DNA of 49,341 nt. Source: Chloroflexota bacterium. GTDB lineage: Bacteria; Chloroflexota; Anaerolineae; Anaerolineales; UBA11858. A program made the position numbers and the translations under genes. Positions 16,202-24,273 of this stretch are shown here, in pieces (the stretch's first letter is position 1; each line of letters starts with the position of its first letter). The DNA lies in assembly GCA_030609055.1 (NCBI GenBank), contig JAUWCZ010000003.1, positions 1 to 49,341 of the forward strand, in the 5' to 3' direction. The notes beneath the pieces were generated by a model. The model saw only the letters and a list, made by a program, of their open reading frames with translations. It was not told where the DNA came from and made no database searches.

Positions 16202-16382
16202 TAAAAATTCAAGAAAATGCCTGAATATCGTTTTAATCCCTCATTTATCTCAAACATTTTCCAGTTAAATCCCTCTGTGTGATCAAAGTGGAGAGATTTT
16301 CTTTTGAGTAAATAGATCGTAACCAAATCGAATAATTGAAGTTATCTACGGTGAGCTGAAATTATTTTCCAAAGGAGAAAAA

Positions 16383-16553
16383 ATGCAACTCACACCCCCA
16401 ACCAAGAACGCGTTTTACGCATCCGCTGTACTGGCAGTATTGGGCATCGTGGCAACCTTTGTTCGCATCCCCTTTGTCTCCGATTATGCCTACTGGTTTA
16501 TGGTGTTAGCCTATGTAGTTTTGTTCCTCGGCAACACCATGAAAGGTTTCTAG
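16383..16553 (+). CDS. Small two-helix membrane protein (56 aa)
   Basis: A short gene with a strong site AAAGGAG and a terminator just after it. The 56-aa product has two hydrophobic segments: NAFYASAVLAVLGIVATFV (about 9-27) and YWFMVLAYVVLFLGNTM (about 37-53), joined by RIPFVSDYA. Proteins of this plan (helix, short polar turn, helix, basic tail) are common, unnamed and often missed in Chloroflexi. Ribosome-binding site, composition and terminator agree. Function unknown. Confidence 0.7.
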   Translation: MQLTPPTKNAFYASAVLAVLGIVATFVRIPFVSDYAYWFMVLAYVVLFLGNTMKGF

Positions 16554-16571
16554 TCTTTGTTCGAGTGACTT

Positions 16572-16604
16572 AAAAAATGCCCCGGGAAACCGGGGCATTT
16601 TTTG
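16572..16604 (+). terminator. Intrinsic terminator
   Basis: AAAATGCCCCGG / CCGGGGCATTTTTT with a GAAA tetraloop, directly after the 56-aa gene. The stem is flanked by A and T runs, so it can work in both directions. Confidence 0.93.
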
Positions 16605-16756
16605 CGTTAATCACCGCTAATTGACAATCAAGATGATTTACCCTTCGATTTATATAAAATCTTTTATTGTGCCGTGCAACCTTGGATAATGTTCTCCGTA
16701 AATAAGGGTAGCTTATCATGAGGATCAGAGAGAGGAGGGTGATTAATAGGTCCACA

Positions 16757-16840
16757 GGACATATTGGAATCGCCTTTGCGGTCAAACCCAGAGCACCAAA
16801 AACGCCACTCTCGATTGTGTTGATCGCCGGAACGATCAGC
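16757..16840 (+). pseudogene. Fragment of a membrane metal-dependent hydrolase gene
   Basis: Within a non-coding stretch the plus strand encodes GHIGIAFAVKPRAPKTPL and SIVLIAG. This resembles the N-terminus (GHFGVGFAAKP.APKTPL) of small membrane 'metal-dependent hydrolase' proteins common in Anaerolineae. The reading frame then loses similarity, and no start with a good site exists. I read it as a decayed remnant. The rest of 16605-17008 shows nothing else. Confidence 0.4.
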
Positions 16841-17008
16841 CCTTTGTTGAGCACTCAAGACCAAGGCGATACTTTGATTTTGGTATTTTTAGGTGGATCA
16901 GATCCTGGGAAATCCTTGGGACTGTTTGGTTGACCAATCTTTAGTAATCAGTGTTTGATTGGGTTATCATTAGTAGTGAAAACTTCTAGCCCAGTGTGAG
17001 TAAATAAA

Positions 17009-17689
17009 ATGAATCGATATCGTTTTCTTCCTGTTTTTCTCTTGGCTGGCTCATTGCTTGTGCTCTTGGTTATGTTCTTTGTGCGGATTTTCAGCGCTGA
17101 TAATCAAATCTCCCAGGCGTCTCTGACACAGACAGTTGCTGCGGGAGAAGTTAAAACTGAGGTGATTCCAACAAACGCACCCACAGAATCACCCCAACCC
17201 AGTGAGACCCCAATCCCGGAACCCACCTCCACCGAGAACCTTCCTACCATCATAATGCCCCCAACAGCTACGGATGGCATAGAAATCGAGTCCCCAGAAG
17301 GCTGTGATGTGGCTGCCTTCCTGGTAGATGTCACCATTCCGGATGGAACAGAATTTGATCCGGAGACTAAATTTACCAAAACCTGGCGATTGCAAAATGA
17401 TGGTACCTGCACCTGGAACAATAAGTACAAACTCTACTTCTATTCCGGAGATAAAATGTCCGGTCCTGAAAGTCAACGGTTGGTAACCATTCCAATTCCC
17501 CCGGGTAAATCGATCGATATCTCAGTTGTGTTATTTGCGCCAAAAGAACCGGGAACATATAAAGGCTATTGGGCACTGAAAAACGCCAATGGGGTCCACT
17601 TTGGTCTTGGCCCGATCAATAAACCTTTTTATGTCAAGATACTTGTAGTTGGCCCTTCTGTTGCCCCCACGGATACCCCTACGCCTTAA
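17009..17689 (+). CDS. Membrane-anchored protein with NBR1-type Ig domain
   Basis: A 226-aa exported protein. The N-terminal helix (FLPVFLLAGSLLVLLVMFFV) anchors it, followed by a Pro/Thr/Glu linker (about 45-85, NAPTESPQPSETPIPEPTST). The C-terminal domain (about 98-215) has the NBR1-like Ig signature: DVTIPDGTEFDPETKFTKTW, LQNDGTCTWNNKY, IPPGKSIDISV and EPGTYKGYWAL. Such domains are frequent in Anaerolineae surface proteins and probably mediate binding to other proteins or carbohydrates. It stands alone between a remnant-bearing gap and the TauE/SafE gene. Ligand unknown. Confidence 0.88.
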   Translation: MNRYRFLPVFLLAGSLLVLLVMFFVRIFSADNQISQASLTQTVAAGEVKTEVIPTNAPTESPQPSETPIPEPTSTENLPTIIMPPTATDGIEIESPEGCDVAAFLVDVTIPDGTEFDPETKFTKTWRLQNDGTCTWNNKYKLYFYSGDKMSGPESQRLVTIPIPPGKSIDISVVLFAPKEPGTYKGYWALKNANGVHFGLGPINKPFYVKILVVGPSVAPTDTPTP

Positions 17690-17878
17690 CCTGCGCTGGT
17701 AGCTACATAATATATTGAAATGGTTTGTATCTTGTAAGCGATAGTGTTATGTCCTCCAGATAACAATTCCAAGTGTCCACAAAAAGATAAGTGATATCTC
17801 GTAACGGGGATTAAAACATTACCTGGGAAGTAAGACCATATAAAATCAACTCCTCTATTAGATGAGGTCGTTTGGATT

Positions 17879-18742
17879 ATGTTAATTACTCTTCAATACT
17901 GGTATATGCTGCCAATCGCTGTCTTGATTGCGACTGTCGCGATGGCAGCTGGCGTGGGCGGGGCGACTTTTTTTTCGCCCTTGTTTATCTTAGCCCTGGG
18001 ACTGCCGCCGGAGGTGGCGATTGGGACAGGATTAATAACCGAAGTGTTTGGCTTTGCCAGCGGGTTATTTGCCTACTCCAGGCAACGATTGATTGACTAT
18101 AAGCTGGGATTAACTCTGCTGTTTGTCACAATCCCGATGGCTGTTTTGGGTACTATTGCTGCCAATTGGATTGATTCCCTGGTGCTCAAGGTGATTCTGG
18201 GTGTTGGGCTTTTTGCCGTAGCTCTCAGTTTTCTGCGGACACCGGACCACGATGAAATTGATCAATTTGATAACTCAATTAAAGAGGAATATGGGGGAGA
18301 AAAGGCTGAAACATTTTTAACAACTAGCGATGGGGAGGAAATCCGTTATACGGTCTGCAACAGGACTGAGGGACGCCTAATTGCAGGGATTGGTGGTTTG
18401 TTTGTGGGATTAATCTCTACAGGGTTAGGAGAGCTGAACAGTTATTTCCTGCTCCGGCGCTGCCGGGTGCCCAGCAAGGTCTCCATTGCCACCAGCGTGT
18501 TTGTGGTCGCCGGCACGGCGTTTGCCGCTTCCCTGGGGCATTTTGTCAGTTTTGCTCAAGCAGGCGGAGAAACCCTGCTGACAGTTTTGAGCATTGTCAT
18601 ATTTACAATTCCAGGTGTGATCCTGGGTGGACAGTTGGGCTCTAGAGTTGCCAACCGGATTTCCCAGACGACCATGGAACGTAGTCTGGGCGTGTTGTTT
18701 ATTCTGGTAGCAGCCCTGACCCTGGGAGAGGTGATTCTGTGA
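17879..18742 (+). CDS. TauE/SafE-family sulfite or anion exporter
   Basis: A 287-aa inner-membrane permease of the TauE/SafE (DUF81) family, which moves sulfite or organosulfur anions. It has eight or so helices in two homologous halves. The first starts AAGVGGATFFSPLFILALGL (the conserved Gly-rich block) and the second is marked by IAGIGGLFVGLISTGLGELN. A soluble loop of about 40 residues (around 122-160) lies between the halves, longer than usual. The next gene starts at GTG 18739, overlapping the stop by four bases, so the pair is translationally coupled. The true substrate is unknown. Confidence 0.88.
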   Translation: MLITLQYWYMLPIAVLIATVAMAAGVGGATFFSPLFILALGLPPEVAIGTGLITEVFGFASGLFAYSRQRLIDYKLGLTLLFVTIPMAVLGTIAANWIDSLVLKVILGVGLFAVALSFLRTPDHDEIDQFDNSIKEEYGGEKAETFLTTSDGEEIRYTVCNRTEGRLIAGIGGLFVGLISTGLGELNSYFLLRRCRVPSKVSIATSVFVVAGTAFAASLGHFVSFAQAGGETLLTVLSIVIFTIPGVILGGQLGSRVANRISQTTMERSLGVLFILVAALTLGEVIL

Positions 18743-19476
18743 TCCGGGCGATGATTTTTGATTTAGATGGAACCCTGGTGCAGACCGAAAAGCTCAAAGC
18801 CTTATCCTATGCCCGGGCGGCTGTGGAGCTCTGCCCGTATGATATCGAAGAGAAGGAAGTGATTGAAGCGTTTAAAGATGTGGTGGGACTTTCCCGTCAA
18901 GAGGTAGCCACTGCCCTGGTAGAGAGATTTGATTTGGCAGGTAAGGCTCAGGGGAGGATGGCTGAGTTTGGGGTGTCCACTCCCTGGCAGGTTTTTGTTC
19001 AGGTACGGCTGGGCATCTACCAGGAGATGCTGGCGAATCCCCAGGTGATCCGTGACAATCAATGGCCCCATAATATGGCGCTGTTGGATCAGGCTCTGAG
19101 AGAAAAATGCAAAGTGGGCTTAGCGACCATGTCCTATTGCCAACAGGCCCAGCGAGTTTTGGAGATCTTAAAGCTTAAAGATGCCTTTGATTTCGTGGCT
19201 AGCAGGGATGATGTCATGCGGGGTAAACCGGATCCAGAAATGTACTTACTGGTAGCTAGAGAATTGGGAGTAGACCCCGCAGAATGTCTGGTTATTGAGG
19301 ATTCACCAACTGGAGTGCAGGCAGCGATTAATGCCGGGATGAAGGTAGTAGCGGTAAGCACACCGTTTACACGTCAACGACTGCATAACAGCGATCTGCT
19401 GCCGGAGGAACATATTGTTGATGATCCTGAGGAACTCGAGAAAGTTGTAGAACATGTAATCAGGCATTCTAGTTGA
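18739..19476 (+). CDS. HAD-superfamily phosphatase (beta-phosphoglucomutase-like)
   Basis: A 245-aa HAD hydrolase of subfamily IA. Motif I is FDLDGTLVQTEKLK with nucleophile Asp. The helical cap (about 20-95) is of the C1 type. Motif II is the Thr/Ser near GLATMSY. Motif III Lys is in MRGKPDPEMY, and motif IV is VIEDSPTGVQAAINAG with the metal-binding Asp pair. Sugar-phosphate phosphatase or beta-phosphoglucomutase activity are both possible. GTG start overlaps the stop of the TauE/SafE gene (GTGA), so they are co-translated. A hairpin terminator follows. Confidence 0.9.
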   Translation: MIRAMIFDLDGTLVQTEKLKALSYARAAVELCPYDIEEKEVIEAFKDVVGLSRQEVATALVERFDLAGKAQGRMAEFGVSTPWQVFVQVRLGIYQEMLANPQVIRDNQWPHNMALLDQALREKCKVGLATMSYCQQAQRVLEILKLKDAFDFVASRDDVMRGKPDPEMYLLVARELGVDPAECLVIEDSPTGVQAAINAGMKVVAVSTPFTRQRLHNSDLLPEEHIVDDPEELEKVVEHVIRHSS

Positions 19477-19489
19477 TTGCCGGAAGTTA

Positions 19490-19522
19490 AAAACCGCTCC
19501 TAATCTTGGCAGAGCGGTTTTT
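19490..19522 (+). terminator. Intrinsic terminator after the HAD gene
   Basis: AAAACCGCTC / GAGCGGTTTTT with a 12-base loop immediately after the stop codon. Confidence 0.9.
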
Positions 19523-19681
19523 GTGAGATGTATGGTTGATTCGGGAGGAATTACGAACTAGTGATCCCCGATTATTATCTGAATCCCAATGGGGGTAATT
19601 ATTCTCTATGAATAGTATTCCTCTTTCATCTGATACCAAGTCTGCGGCAGACTTAGCTAATAATTAGCTATTAATATATCC

Positions 19682-20194
19682 TTATTCTTTCTCCAGTGGC
19701 GTACTGCAATAAGGGCATGTATTCCAATCCGCTTCTACTGGCTGGGAGCAATTTGAACAGACCTTTTTTGGCCGAGAAGTGTGTCGATGTCCTCGAGCGC
19801 TAAACATATTCCCCAGCCAAACTCCAGTAGCGATAATCAATATCAAAAATATCACCGGAATTAACCATCCATAACCCATCAAGCCATAACCCATCATGCC
19901 ATAACCCATCTTGCCACAAGGCATCTTTCCATACTCCATTCTTTTATGGTTCTTCATGCCATAAAATATCTTGTCATAATCCATCTTTTCATGACCTATC
20001 TCTTCATAATCCATCTTGCCGTAATCCGTCTTGTCATAATCTGTTTTGTGATAACTCGCCATGCCATAACCCATTTTGCCATAACCGGAATGCTTCCCTT
20101 TCCCGGGTCCATACATAAAACCCTGAGGAACAAGGAGTAAGATTATTAGAACTAAAATGACGATTATGATCCAGTTACGATTGTTTTTCTGCAT
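19682..20194 (-). CDS. Membrane protein with Tyr-Gly-Lys-Met repeats and zinc ribbon
   Basis: A 170-aa protein of three parts. An N-terminal helix (IIIVILVLIILLLVPQGFM, about 9-27) is followed by an imperfect five-residue repeat region (about 38-108) built from units such as YGKMG, YDKTD, YGKMD, HEKMD, YGMMG. A second membrane helix (LIPVIFLILIIATGVWLGNM) and a C-terminal zinc ribbon (CSNC ... CPYC) follow. At DNA level the repeats are 15-bp tandem units of the 'ccataacccatcttg' type. Met, His and Tyr make the region a candidate metal (copper) ligand, in keeping with the neighbouring copper genes. GGGAGG precedes the ATG. Function unknown. Confidence 0.8.
   Translation of the reverse strand: MQKNNRNWIIIVILVLIILLLVPQGFMYGPGKGKHSGYGKMGYGMASYHKTDYDKTDYGKMDYEEIGHEKMDYDKIFYGMKNHKRMEYGKMPCGKMGYGMMGYGLMGYGWLIPVIFLILIIATGVWLGNMFSARGHRHTSRPKKVCSNCSQPVEADWNTCPYCSTPLEKE
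19861..20091. repeat. 15-bp tandem repeats inside the repeat protein
   Basis: About 15 imperfect copies of a 15-bp unit (consensus ATAACCCATCTTGCC on the plus strand) code for the YGKM-type pentapeptides. All copies keep the frame, and Tyr and Met/Lys positions are best conserved, so selection for protein pattern is likely. Confidence 0.85.
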
Positions 20195-20212
20195 TGTTTC
20201 CTCCCAGGAATA

Positions 20213-20776
20213 TTAATTCTCGAGATTTGCTTTGGTAAAACGAATTAACTCATCCACTTCAACATACATGGTGCGATTTGGATTATCCGGTGCGCCATAA
20301 TCTTTGATCCAGACGATTTTCCCTTCTCCGTCAACAAGCACAAATGTATGGCTCGGTTCGCCGTTTTCAATCGCCCACTGGAGCACATCGTACGCCCCTG
20401 AGACTTGCAGGTCAGGATCAGAGAGAACTGGCACGCTGGTAATTCCCAATGCACCCGCTTCAGGAGCCATCTCTGCGATTGAGTCCCGGGCAATACTGAT
20501 AACCTGGACGTTTAATGCTTGGAATTCAGGGCTGTTTTGCAAAACCACGATTTGCTGCATACAATGTGGTCAACCAACCGCCATGTGGAAAAAGAGTAAT
20601 ACAGGCGTTCCTCTATAATCGGACAGCGAGGTTTGCCCGCCCAGAGCGTCATCTAATTGAAAATCAGGAGCGGTTGACCCAACCAGCGAATCAGCGGGAG
20701 ATCCCTGAGGGCTGCAGGCGGTAAAGACCAAAGACAATCCAAATAGGAGGGATAGATAGACAGGAAATTTTTTCAT
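20213..20776 (-). CDS. Redoxin/peroxiredoxin-like lipoprotein, predicted selenoprotein (Sec69)
   Basis: One gene is split by an in-frame TGA at 20572-20570. The first part is a lipoprotein signal peptide (lipobox LVFTAC) and the start of a redoxin domain (APDFQLDDALGGQTSLSDYR, GTPVLLFFHMAVG). The second continues without a break in similarity: PHCMQQIVVLQNSPEFQALN to ...HTFVLVDGEGKIVWIKDYGA. Together they give 187 aa with the active site U69-P-H-C72, where relatives have C-x-x-C. A stem GCAAA/TTTGC with loop TCGTGGT lies 15-31 nt after TGA (20555-20539), fitting a bacterial SECIS. There is no ribosome-binding site for the second part. It should act outside the membrane as a thiol/selenol peroxidase or reductase. 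Alternative: a nonsense mutation. Confidence 0.82.
20539..20572 (-). promoter_or_regulatory. Sec UGA and putative bSECIS in the redoxin gene
   Basis: UGA at 20572-20570 is followed, after 14 bases, by GCAAA-TCGTGGT-TTTGC. The seven-base apical loop spans +20 to +26 from the UGA and contains GUGG. The five-pair stem was found by eye; no energy calculation was made. Confidence 0.55.
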
Positions 20777-20871
20777 TTTGCACCTCTAAAAAACGACTAA
20801 AGTTTGATAGTAGTAAAAGCGAATCATATCACATTATTAGTGGGGATCCAATCATTTTTTTCATTAATTGA

Positions 20872-20967
20872 ATTGAAGAGAACATAACCTATCAGATAGT
20901 TGATGCTTGCGGTAATGTGACTGTTGATTCTGAGACAGTGGTGGTCCCTCAAAACCAGAAGAAGTAA
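20872..20967 (+). pseudogene. C-terminal fragment of a surface protein with Ig-like repeat
   Basis: The plus strand reads ENITYQIVDACGNVTVDSET then VVVPQNQKK and TAA at 20965. 'ITYQ..DACGN...DS.TV.VP' is the ending of HYR/Ig-like repeats in large secreted proteins. A stop lies immediately upstream, so only the last 31 codons remain. Confidence 0.55.
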
Positions 20968-20997
20968 AAGCAACCAGACAAATAATGAAATGAAAAA

Positions 20998-21021
20998 ACA
21001 CTTGATAGCAATATCAAGTGT
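20998..21021. terminator. Bidirectional hairpin terminator beside repeat copy A
   Basis: ACACTTGATA-gcaa-TATCAAGTGT with A's before and T's after. On the minus strand it would end transcription from the caspase-like gene. The same ACACTTGATA stem recurs at 46847-46876 and, slightly changed, at 30555-30588. Confidence 0.8.
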
Positions 21022-21027
21022 TTCTTG

Positions 21028-21120
21028 TGGGCGGTATTGGACATAAGCGGGAGGGGAAGAATTCAAATCCCCCTCTCCTTTTTCCCAACTTAAGAGTGTT
21101 GGGGCAGATCTCGAACCGCC
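21028..21120 (+). repeat. Dispersed intergenic element, copy A
   Basis: Begins GGGCGGTATTGGACATAAGC, has an inner GGGAGGGGA/TCCCCCTCTCC stem, then TCCCAACTTAAGAGTGTTGGGG and TCTCGAACCGCC. Other copies at 22967, 38501, 46879 and 49173 share the order of blocks. The first GGCGGT and final ACCGCC are complementary, so the whole copy can close into one large stem. Confidence 0.85.
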
Positions 21121-21173
21121 TTTTATATACATTTTTCTCAATTATAAACTTACTAGTATCTTTTCTTGAGCGT

Positions 21174-22322
21174 TTAAGGATACGCATCCAATGCCAGGTA
21201 TAGCGGCTCACCAAGAGTATCATCCACGACGACGTGGGGATAGGTCGGATCCTCCTCAGGATAAGCACCGATGGTGTGATACAACTCTACCCACTCGGGA
21301 ATAACCAGGACGACGTCATGCAAATAAGCGCGCTGCTGTTCCTCGGCCATCAGCGCCGCCTCTTGAACTGAGATCAAACCATCGCTGTTGGCATCGGCAT
21401 CTGGATTTTCCAAGGCGTCGGCAAAGTAATGGGTGAAAACCCCGCCTATGATGGGAAGACCCTCCTCCTCCAAGCCTTTCCAGCCATATTCGTTTTCGGC
21501 CGCAGAGGCGACCGAAAGGTGCGGTGATGGGTCACCGGCTACTGAATTGGTGAATTCGCCGGCCTTGCAAACTTCAATGACTAACAGCCGCCGCTGGCTG
21601 GGAATTTGTAACCATTCATCGGCAAAAAAATCATGCCACAATATCACGTTTCGCAGGTAGCTGCCATGAGCAGCGACGAACAGGAAAACGATGTCGTTCT
21701 CATCGGCGCTCTCTTCCAGCCAGTCCAGTTCGGCCTGAAGAGTCTCTCGGTTGAACTCACGCAGATCGTGGATGTGGTCGGGATTCCAGCCCGAATTCTC
21801 AAGCACCTGGCGCATCAGGATAATATCGATGTAATCCACCAACATATCGCCCATGTTCAGCCCTTGATAATCATCTTTCTCAGCCAGGACTGCCCACCCC
21901 TCTACCGCGTTGCGCGGATGGATCTCAAAATCTCTTTCTATTTCTTCGTCCATTGCGATCTCAAATTTGAACCTTTCATCCACCCTGCATCCGCCTGAGC
22001 AATCCTCCCCTTTCCAATAAGTTGCTTCAACTTCATAACCTCCTGGAGGTAAACTAAAAACAGCGCATCCATCTACAACCTGTGTTGTTAGGTTATCGAC
22101 AATTCCCTTTTCATCCCAAAACGTAATCTCGCCATCCACCAACTCTCCCGCATAATAGATACAGCCCTTGAGGGTCCCATAAGGTTTGAGGGTCCAGGTT
22201 GGTTTCGGAGTAGAGGTAGGGGGTGCTTCCGGGGTAGAGGTGGGGGGTGCTTCCGGAGTCGCTGCGGTGCAGCTACTGAGCAGAATAGAAAGTAAAATGA
22301 TGGCGATAAACAGATTCCTCAT
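21174..22322 (-). CDS. Caspase-like (clan CD) lipoprotein with EF-hand loop
   Basis: A 382-aa lipoprotein (lipobox LLSSC, Cys18) with a duplicated Pro/Thr linker (PEAPPTST twice). A beta-rich domain (about 45-135) precedes a clan-CD peptidase-like domain. The predicted catalytic dyad is His219 in FLFVAAHGS and Cys252 in LLVIEVCKAGEF, the spacing and hydrophobic strands expected of legumain/caspase-type enzymes. A perfect EF-hand loop (DANSDGLISVQE, 310-321) lies downstream, so calcium may matter. ATG 22322 is chosen because AAGGAGGATT precedes it and the lipobox then falls at the right distance; a frame to 22382 is longer. An extracellular protease or sensor; substrate unknown. Confidence 0.8.
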   Translation of the reverse strand: MRNLFIAIILLSILLSSCTAATPEAPPTSTPEAPPTSTPKPTWTLKPYGTLKGCIYYAGELVDGEITFWDEKGIVDNLTTQVVDGCAVFSLPPGGYEVEATYWKGEDCSGGCRVDERFKFEIAMDEEIERDFEIHPRNAVEGWAVLAEKDDYQGLNMGDMLVDYIDIILMRQVLENSGWNPDHIHDLREFNRETLQAELDWLEESADENDIVFLFVAAHGSYLRNVILWHDFFADEWLQIPSQRRLLVIEVCKAGEFTNSVAGDPSPHLSVASAAENEYGWKGLEEEGLPIIGGVFTHYFADALENPDADANSDGLISVQEAALMAEEQQRAYLHDVVLVIPEWVELYHTIGAYPEEDPTYPHVVVDDTLGEPLYLALDAYP

Positions 22323-22966
22323 GACCAATCCTCCTTGTGAACATATTAATTTGTCATTGAAGAACACCCGCCTCCCTATCACTTGCGGGTATGTAATGTG
22401 TAATACGGAGGAGGAAATTGCTAAAAATAATTGAAGAAATGATAAATGGAAAGGTGTATCCCACTTTTAAAACGGAATAAGTTAGCAAAAACCTTTCTTC
22501 TATTGACGGGAAAAAAAGAACAATACCCAGGCACCAATAGTATTGTTCATCATTTGTCGGCTTTGTTAGTGGTATCGATTATTAGTTCTTTCTTTACCTG
22601 ATTATTCCAATATGATCTTAGCATATTTAATTAACTGTTTCAATGATGTGGATTATGTAAATATCCTTGTAATTTGATTCGGTGGATTGACAAGAATTGG
22701 TACTTCTTGTCCTTTATTGTTCGCAACTAACCTATCCATATTATGTTGATTTGGAATATCCTCATCATGAAAAATGTACTGATTCAAAAAATCGCCAAAG
22801 TGAGAGAGCGTCATCCTCTCGTTCTCGTATTCCCCTGTGCTCTTGCACAGGGATTGGACGATGGCGGAGTGGAAACCGCTTCGCCCTTAATCCCAACGCA
22901 AGAGCGGTGGAGTAAATCTGCACGAGTTAAGAAAAATCCACTCATTTCGAGGGGATTCGCTTTGCG
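22323..22966. other. Long intergenic stretch, no gene recognised
   Basis: Several short frames exist here on both strands, but none has a good start site or family similarity. A minus-strand terminator-like hairpin is found at 22511-22548. From about 22872 a segment (CCCTTAATCCCAACGCAAGAGCGGTGGAGTAAATC) resembles the right half of the dispersed element and also the sequence left of copy C. Confidence 0.5.
22511..22548 (-). terminator. Hairpin with T run on the minus strand
   Basis: GAACAATAC / GTATTGTTC with a 13-base loop; on the minus strand it is followed by seven T's. No gene that it would terminate is recognised. Confidence 0.5.
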
Positions 22967-23070
22967 TGTGGGCGATATTAGACATAAGCGGGAAGGGAAA
23001 AATCGAACCCCCCTCTCCGCAATACCAACACAGGAGTGTTGGGGCATATCGAGCCGGCGTTGCCGTTCCC
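22967..23070 (+). repeat. Dispersed intergenic element, copy B
   Basis: Contains GTGGGCGATATTAGACATAA, GCGGGAAGGGAAAAATCGAA, ACCAACACAGGAGTGTTGGG and GTTGCCGTTCC, in the same order as copies A, D and E. It lies between divergent genes, about 285 bp upstream of the PepSY gene. Confidence 0.85.
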
Positions 23071-23353
23071 CTCGAATTTTGGATGTACATCACCATTCGC
23101 GGGAGAATTTCACGATACATAAAATATCTAAATAACATCTACCATCAAGCCAAATATTACGCCTCTAATATTCAGTATATTGGAACGAATATTGAATCCA
23201 GTATATGAAGTCATAACAGATAAAATAATAATCTTCGATAAAAAACTTTACACGTTCTTTAAATTCCCTTTATTGATACTTCATTTCAAATTGATACACT
23301 CCTTCATGTATTCTGAGGCATCGATGCATGAGAAATGATAAGGGAGAGTGAAA

Positions 23354-24160
23354 ATGAATAGATCAGTGAGAATTGCCTTAGCAACCATCGTAATTTTAAT
23401 AATTGGTTGTGGATTAGTGTATTCGGGGATAATAATTGGAAGGTCCGCTTGGATTCCTCATTACGGAAGTATAAATTCGCAAGGAATGAGGATGCCTTTC
23501 ATGGGTAGCTCCGAATATTGTGCACACTCAAACAACTTCGGTAACTATATGATGGGTGGGCACCGGATGATGGGGGAATACTACTTTAATTCAGGAGATG
23601 ATATTCAACCTTTGCCGATTGATGAGGTTGACTTGATTATCCATGAGTATCTTGAAAATAACTCAGCAGAAGATTTAATCCTGGGTGAAATCATGGTATT
23701 TGATAATCATGCTTATGCCCAAATCATTGAAAAAAGCACTGGAATTGGCGCAATGGAAATTCTGATTGATCCCCAAACCAGATCGGTGTACCCGGAACAA
23801 GGACCAAATATGATGTGGAATTTAAAATACAGTCCAATGGATTCGTCAGACCGGTTTCAGGGACCTGGAATGATGTCGGGATCTAGTAGAGATGGATTTG
23901 AAGAATCGAATATAACCTCGGATGAAGCGGAGAATATGCCCGTGAGCAGTGACCAGGCAGTGGGCGCTGCCCAAAAATACCTGGATCAATATCACCCGGA
24001 AACCACAGCGGAAGAACACGCCGACAGGTTTTATGGATACTATACAATCCATGTTTTGAGGGCTGATGATGTGATTGGCATGTTGAGCGTAAATGGATAT
24101 AACAGCCAGGTCTTTTTCCACAATTGGCATGGGGAATTTATCCAAATGAGTGATCACTAA
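23354..24160 (+). CDS. Met/His-rich membrane-anchored PepSY protein
   Basis: A 268-aa protein anchored by one N-terminal helix (IALATIVILIIGCGLVYSGI). The extracellular part starts with a Met/His/Tyr-rich stretch (about 40-80: RMPFMGSS, MMGGHRMMGEYY) that could bind Cu(I). The C-terminal third (about 195-268) resembles a PepSY unit (SSDQAVGAAQKYLDQYHPET ... YGYYTIHVL). ATG 23354 is preferred over the GTG at 23348 because GGGAG is eight bases away. It is the first gene of the plus-strand copper unit, 113 bp before the response regulator, and may sense or buffer copper. No close family is named. Confidence 0.75.
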   Translation: MNRSVRIALATIVILIIGCGLVYSGIIIGRSAWIPHYGSINSQGMRMPFMGSSEYCAHSNNFGNYMMGGHRMMGEYYFNSGDDIQPLPIDEVDLIIHEYLENNSAEDLILGEIMVFDNHAYAQIIEKSTGIGAMEILIDPQTRSVYPEQGPNMMWNLKYSPMDSSDRFQGPGMMSGSSRDGFEESNITSDEAENMPVSSDQAVGAAQKYLDQYHPETTAEEHADRFYGYYTIHVLRADDVIGMLSVNGYNSQVFFHNWHGEFIQMSDH

Positions 24161-24273
24161 AATAATATACTGCACTCCCACAAATGGGGCTGATACTCTT
24201 TCAGCCCTACTTGTGGTTAAATAGAAGAACAGCAACCTGATTCTTAGCATGTTAAGTTTCATTGGGAGGATTG

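Noticed and set aside
16570-16854. Hydrophobic minus-strand frame as a membrane protein
   Set aside because: It spans a terminator, has no ribosome-binding site, and its plus strand shows a better match to a decayed hydrolase.
20213-20560. A separate 115-aa redoxin gene
   Set aside because: It starts inside the active site and has no Shine-Dalgarno; it is the continuation of the lipoprotein gene after UGA.
21028-21120. A tRNA gene in the dispersed element
   Set aside because: TTCAAATCC looks like a T-arm, but no acceptor, D-arm or anticodon arm can be drawn, and other copies change these bases.
22697-23208. Overlapping frames across copy B as genes
   Set aside because: They consist of element sequence, lack start sites and have no family resemblance.
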